Shown here: one piece after another, positions 59,762 through 64,000 of the stretch
Position numbering within the stretch: position 1 is the stretch's first letter
How the letters are laid out: the number at the start of each line of letters is the position of its first letter
Assembly (NCBI GenBank): GCA_030015575.1
Contig: JASDDO010000026.1
Coordinates: forward strand, 453,073,096 to 453,137,095
Direction: 5' to 3'
DNA: 64,000 nucleotides
DNA from: Agapanthus africanus
Taxonomy: Eukaryota > Streptophyta > Magnoliopsida > Asparagales > Amaryllidaceae
Made by a program: the position numbers and the translations under genes
The notes under the pieces: generated by a model
Databases searched by the model: none
Seen by the model: the letters and a program-made list of their open reading frames with translations, nothing else
What the model was told of the DNA's origin: nothing

Positions 59762-60169
59762 TCCCCTTCCTCGGGCTCAATTCTATCATCTACGATCTTC
59801 TTGCCCCGGGGTACCTCCGGGCCCACCATGTACCAGCACATGACCCCATCCAACTCCTCGCATCGGGTTTCTAACACAAGTCTCAGAACCGAGAAAAACT
59901 CATGGTGGACGCATCAAAATATCATATCAAGAGAAACCGGGTTTTCAAAATAATAAATAAATTCTTGAAATACCCCCACGGTTCTCAAATCCATAAATCA
60001 CATGAAATCTATATCTCAATGCGTAAATCCATGAAATCTGATATATGCAACATAAAACAGTAATATGAGCATATTATGGGAAAACCGCTCTTTTAAATGA
60101 ATCCGGTTTTAAAATATATCATGTGGTTCTAAATTCCTCCGAAATCAAGTGCAGCATTATATGAGATGT

Positions 60170-60470
60170 ACATGTAACTATAGCAAGATATGTGTATCTA
60201 CATGTAAGCATGTATGTATGATGCATTTCATAAGCGCAATAGCACAATAATCAACGTCTCAATGTCAATGACAATACAATACCACATAGGGGTATATATA
60301 GCTATAGCAAGGTATGTAGGTGTACATGTATGTATGCATGATGTATATGTAACTATAGCAAGGTATGTGGGTGTATATGTAAGTATGTATGCATGATGTA
60401 CATGTAACTATAGCCAGGTATATGTGTAAGCATGTAGGTATAGCATGTATACTACATTTCATATGCCCAA
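60170..60470. repeat. Imperfect ~55-bp tandem repeats in the G LTR
   Basis: Four units built on ATGTAACTATAGCAAGGTAT, then GTATGCATGATGTA, starting near 60174, 60296, 60347 and 60402. Confidence 0.7.
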
Positions 60471-60786
60471 TGGAATAAGAATCAATGTTTTAATGGCAAT
60501 AACCAATACAATATCACATATGTATATATATGTTGTGCGTGTCGTGGCAATTACCAACGGTGTGGGTATAGCATACAATTAGTGCTCATGCAACATGAAA
60601 CGTCAGTAATGGTGTTGTGTCTCATTTATATTATGTCCATATGCAATAGGAACATGAGGTATGCAACAATGGTACACATGCACAATCAATGTCCATATAC
60701 TTATAACTAATAATCATGTTATTGAATCTAGACTAGACGCATAACGCCATACGGGCGATTTCCCTGTAGATGTTAAATCTATTTAC

Positions 60787-60861
60787 CGATGATCTTGAGC
60801 TAAGTAAAGCCAACCACTTGCTTCCCTTTCTTCGCACCGTCCGAAATCCCCGCTTGCGATC
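60787..60861 (-). other. Exon-like segment in the G LTR
   Basis: On the minus strand TATGAAATTTAG precedes 75 nt that end ATCATCG before GTAAATAG. It occupies the place of the 66-nt segment in F. Confidence 0.3.
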
Positions 60862-62213
60862 CTAAATTTCATAAACATAACACATAAGGTTAAATATCCC
60901 ACGCCGACACAAAGCCAACGGAACGCAAGGATAATATCCACAAGATATACACACTGTGCACTTAGTGCACAAAACGCGTACGATATCGGCACAACCATAA
61001 CTAGGAACGCAAAACGATATAACCACCAAACCTAGACCCCGATCGCACCAATCGCGCATACACAACACAATATATATCGTAGAAGATAATATATATAATA
61101 TCGCAACGTCAAAAGGAACCCAAGCCTAATTTATCCGAAAACCTAGTAAGCATATTTTAATCATTTTAGCTCAAAATTAGAAGTTTAACAAAATCTAGTA
61201 GCCACAATCATCACATAATAGCTTGATTAAGCCACACAAACCTTTACTACAATTTTAATCTCACCCATATAAGATTTAGTAAAAGCTATTTGCAATCAAG
61301 CTTAATTAGACAATTAAGAAAATAACAATTAACAATCTCACAATTAGGTTAAGTTTTCCAAGTCTAAACTATTCACTTAACCATTACAAATAATCAAAAC
61401 CCTAACTTGATCTTCAAAACCTTTTCTTGAATTTCTAAACATGCAAATAAAGCCATATTTAAACATCTAATAAGCTAGCTAAATGTATTAAAACAACAAC
61501 TAAGCTTAGGGTTAGGATTTTATACCTCAAAACTTGATTCTAAACTTGCAAAAAGATTTCCAAAATAGTCTCCAAAATGCTAACTTTCATAAAGATCCAA
61601 GCTTGGTTAAGGATAAAGAATAATGGGTATGGATTTGTTTTTGAGTTTGTGGGATTATTTGATGACTTTTGATGAATTATGGAAGCTTTAAGAAGTGGAA
61701 ATGGAGTGAGAAAAGAAATAGGGCAGCAAGGGGGGTTCGGTCAACTTGAAGAAAGAAGAGGGTTGTGGAAGTGTATGGAAAGAAACTAGGTTAAAAACAC
61801 ATTAAAGCTCAATTACTTTATGCCACCTCTTAAACCCTTAATAAAAATTTTCTTTAAACCATCAAAATATCGAAATATTTTCCAAGATATTTTGCAAAGA
61901 AGACAAAATGGTAAATCTTGTGATTAAGTTGGCATGGATTCAAATTAGCATAATTAACCTAATCCAAATTGTAATTACCACTAATTAAGTGCATAATTAA
62001 AAGCTTATAATAATAATTTAATTAAGGAAAAATATTTAAGTGAACTAAAAATTTACAAGTGACTAATTAAATACCGCAACTAGCAATTTCCTAATTAAAC
62101 TAGGTGCAGCTAATTCTATACTGAAAAATGATCATTTCTAGGTTTTTACGGAAAACACAATTTATTTAACCTATTAACGGAAAATTCGCATAAACAATTT
62201 CTAAAACGTTACA

Positions 62214-62226
62214 ATCTTCCCCCTTT
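62214..62226 (-). promoter_or_regulatory. Polypurine tract of G
   Basis: Minus-strand AAAGGGGGAAGAT next to the 3' LTR, preceded by the CGGGGACCGAATTT motif. Confidence 0.9.
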
Positions 62227-62254
62227 AAAGAAATTCGGTCCCCGAATTTAAAAT

Positions 62255-64000
62255 TTATCTACGCGTACCTTTGAAGAGATGATGGAATTTCTTCCGCATC
62301 CCACTTGCAGCCTCCCAAGTGATCTCCTCACTAGACGGGCTACGCCAAAGATCCTTCACAGATGGTAAGACCTTTGACCGAAGTTTCTCCACCTGCCGAT
62401 CCAATAAAATCATCGGCTGCTTGGTGAACGAAAGATCGCGTCCAAGTTGAATGGTCGGATGCCGAATCCTATGAGAAGGGTCATGAAGGTATTTGCGAAG
62501 TATCGACACAATGAATACGGGGTGAACATCCGGAAATCTAGGAGGAAGTGCCAAACAATAGGCAACGGTATTGACTCGCTCAAGGATCTCAAAAAGGCCT
62601 ACAATTCTGGGACTAAGTTTCCCCTTCTTTCCCAAACTCATCACACCCTTCATCAGAGAAATCCGTAGGAATACATGATCCTCCACTGCGAACTCAAGTC
62701 TGCGACGACGACAGTCGGCATAAGACTTCTGTCTACACTGGGCTGCTCTCATCCTGTCCTGAATCAACTGGATCTTCTCCGTAGTCTCTTGACTAGCCGG
62801 GGTCCGAAAATCCTGCTCTCGCTGAGTCGATCTAACAGACTGGCGATCGACACAATCTACCATACAAAGCCTAAAAAGTTTCCATCTGAATTGTCTCCTG
62901 ATAACTGTTATTGTAGGAGAACCCCATCAATGAAAAGTGACGATCTCAACTGCCAACCAAATTAAGCACGCACGCACGAAGCATATCCTCCAGTCGGTAT
63001 AGTCCGCTCTGACTGACTATCGGTCTATAGATGGGAAGCGGTGATAAAGCTCAACCAGGCACCCAAGGCTTCCTAAAGCTTCTGCCAAAGACGGCTAGTA
63101 AACTGGGTGCCTCTATGGATACAAAGCATGAAGGAACTCTGTGCAAACGCACAAACTTATCGATGTTAAACTGAGCATACTGAGCATAACCGAAAGGGGT
63201 CTTCACTGAAAGGAAGTGAGCTGCTTTCGTTAACCGGACAACAAAATCACCCAAATGGAGTCATACCCTTGACTAGACTTGGGTAGATCCACAACGAAAT
63301 TCATAAAGATTTGCTCCCATTCCCACTTTGGAACGGTTAAAGGTTGCAACTCTCCTGCTGGTCTCAAATGCTCAACCTTAGCTCGCTGACAAGTCAGGCA
63401 CCTCAAAACGAAATCCGAAACATCACTCATCATCCCTGCCCACCCGTAACTATCTCTCAAGTCAAGTTACATCTTGGTGGATCTTGGGTGAACACTAAAA
63501 GCTAACTGATGTGCCTGCTCTAGGATCTCGCGTCCCTACCCAACGGTATCTGGTACACACAAGAGAGTCCAATAACGTAGCACACCTTGGCCATTAATCA
63601 AGAACTCCGAATCTCTACCCTGCCGGTCATGCTCAAGAATCTCAGACAAATGGGCATCGGCGGGCTGTGCTTCACGAAAACGATTAAGTAGAAGTAAACG
63701 GGCACGGACGTGAGCAAGCTGTCCCCCCAGTGGAGGTGAACTTAACTGTACTCAGCTGTCGCATAAGAACAGTAATTCTGCAGAAAACTGTCTCTGAACT
63801 GCGCTCAACTGGGACAAGCTACCCCCAGGCCTACGACTCAAAGCATCAGCTACCACATTCGCCTTGCCCGGATGATAAAGGATCTCACAATCATAATCCT
63901 TCACAAGCTCCATCCAACGGCGCTGTCTCAAAATTAGATCCCTTTACAGGAAGATTTACATTAAGCTCTAGTGGTCCGTAAAAATCTGAGATGACTCTCC
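62255..64000 (-). pseudogene. G pol relic: RNase H, integrase and chromodomain-like C-terminus
   Basis: Read on the minus strand from the window edge. The end of RNase H is [20 protein letters not shown] and [13 protein letters not shown] (about 63925-63815). The integrase zinc finger region (AHQLAFSVHP and CLTCQRAKVEH, about 63515-63360) runs into the start of the core (WEWEQIFMNFVVDLPKSSQG, about 63330-63270). A shifted fragment contains RLTKAAHFLSVKTPFG (about 63230). The frame 62863-62255 carries ETTEKIQLIQDRMRAAQCRQ, KGKLSPRIVGLFEILERV, the HPVFIVSILRKYLHDPSH motif and a C-terminal chromodomain-like end (KVLPSVKDLWRSPSSEEITW). This order and wording are typical of Del/Tekay chromoviruses. 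Stops and frameshifts make it non-functional. RT and gag lie beyond the window. Confidence 0.88.

Larger units (their letters stand above)
59762..62213 (-). repeat. 3' LTR of G, second part
   Basis: Resumes the LTR broken at 17757: the CTTGCCCCGGGGTACC region near 59800 corresponds to F at 19078, in the same order. Ends CTAAAACGTTACA. The stretch 61140-62200 is AT-rich with no other feature. Confidence 0.86.
16596..64000 (-). mobile_element. Gypsy chromovirus G (Del/Tekay type), continues past the window
   Basis: Its 3' LTR starts at 16596 (TGTCACGACCTGAAATTGG), is split by F at 17757/59762 and ends at 62213 (AAACGTTACA). A PPT and a decayed integrase and RNase H follow on the minus strand. 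Its native LTR is about 3614 bp after removing F. It is inserted in D after GTTAA (16591-16595); the partner duplication lies beyond the window. Confidence 0.88.

Overview
The window is plant nuclear DNA made entirely of LTR retrotransposons inserted into one another. I found no host gene, RNA gene, CRISPR array or bacterial feature. Two lineages are present. The first is Ty1/copia elements with about 2-kb LTRs that begin TGTTAG or TGTTGG and carry the TATGCCCTAGAGGC-type start typical of the Angela/BARE lineage, an initiator-Met tRNA primer site and a long untranslated leader. The second is Ty3/gypsy chromoviruses of Del/Tekay type with very long LTRs (3.6-4.7 kb) and a PPT of the AAGGGGGGAAGATTG type. 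This points to a flowering plant with a large, repeat-rich genome; I cannot name the species.

Layout. (1) 1-3186: 3' half of a copia element, A1 (+). (2) 3187-3722 and 14204-16595: an old copia element, D (+), split by E. (3) 3723-14198: gypsy element E (-), flanked by the 5-bp duplication GATGA, with two ~3.6-kb LTRs, gag and protease relics and an extra acidic ORF but no RT or integrase. (4) 16596 to beyond 64000: gypsy element G (-), inserted in D, with decayed integrase/RNase H at the right end. (5) 17758-59756: gypsy element F (-), inserted in the 3' LTR of G (duplication AGTAC), with 4.7-kb LTRs and only about 3 kb of internal sequence without pol. (6) The 3' LTR of F holds two copia insertions: C (+, 21153-30759, decayed) and B (-, 31395-51325, duplication CTAAC, coding region dead). 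(7) The 5' LTR of B holds A (-, 41155-51253, duplication TATGT), which has two 2028-bp LTRs and one uninterrupted 1316-codon gag-pol frame with every catalytic motif present. The nesting is therefore D > G > F > B > A, five layers deep. The second, uninterrupted LTR of F (55012-59756) preserves the empty target sites of both C and B.

How the parts relate. A is the only copy that looks able to encode its own transposition proteins. B and C share its primer site, polypurine tract, terminal motifs and leader structures but have broken coding regions; B's nearly identical LTRs say it moved recently, so it was probably mobilised in trans. D and B share the same missing gag segment. F and E likewise lack pol and may have depended on G-like relatives. 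The least explained signals are conserved structures in the copia leader: a GC-rich hairpin 200-213 nt from the LTR, an almost invariant 21-nt palindrome and a three-fold motif spaced about 90 nt. Also notable are a WRKY-type W-box cluster in the A-type LTRs and the acidic ORF of E.
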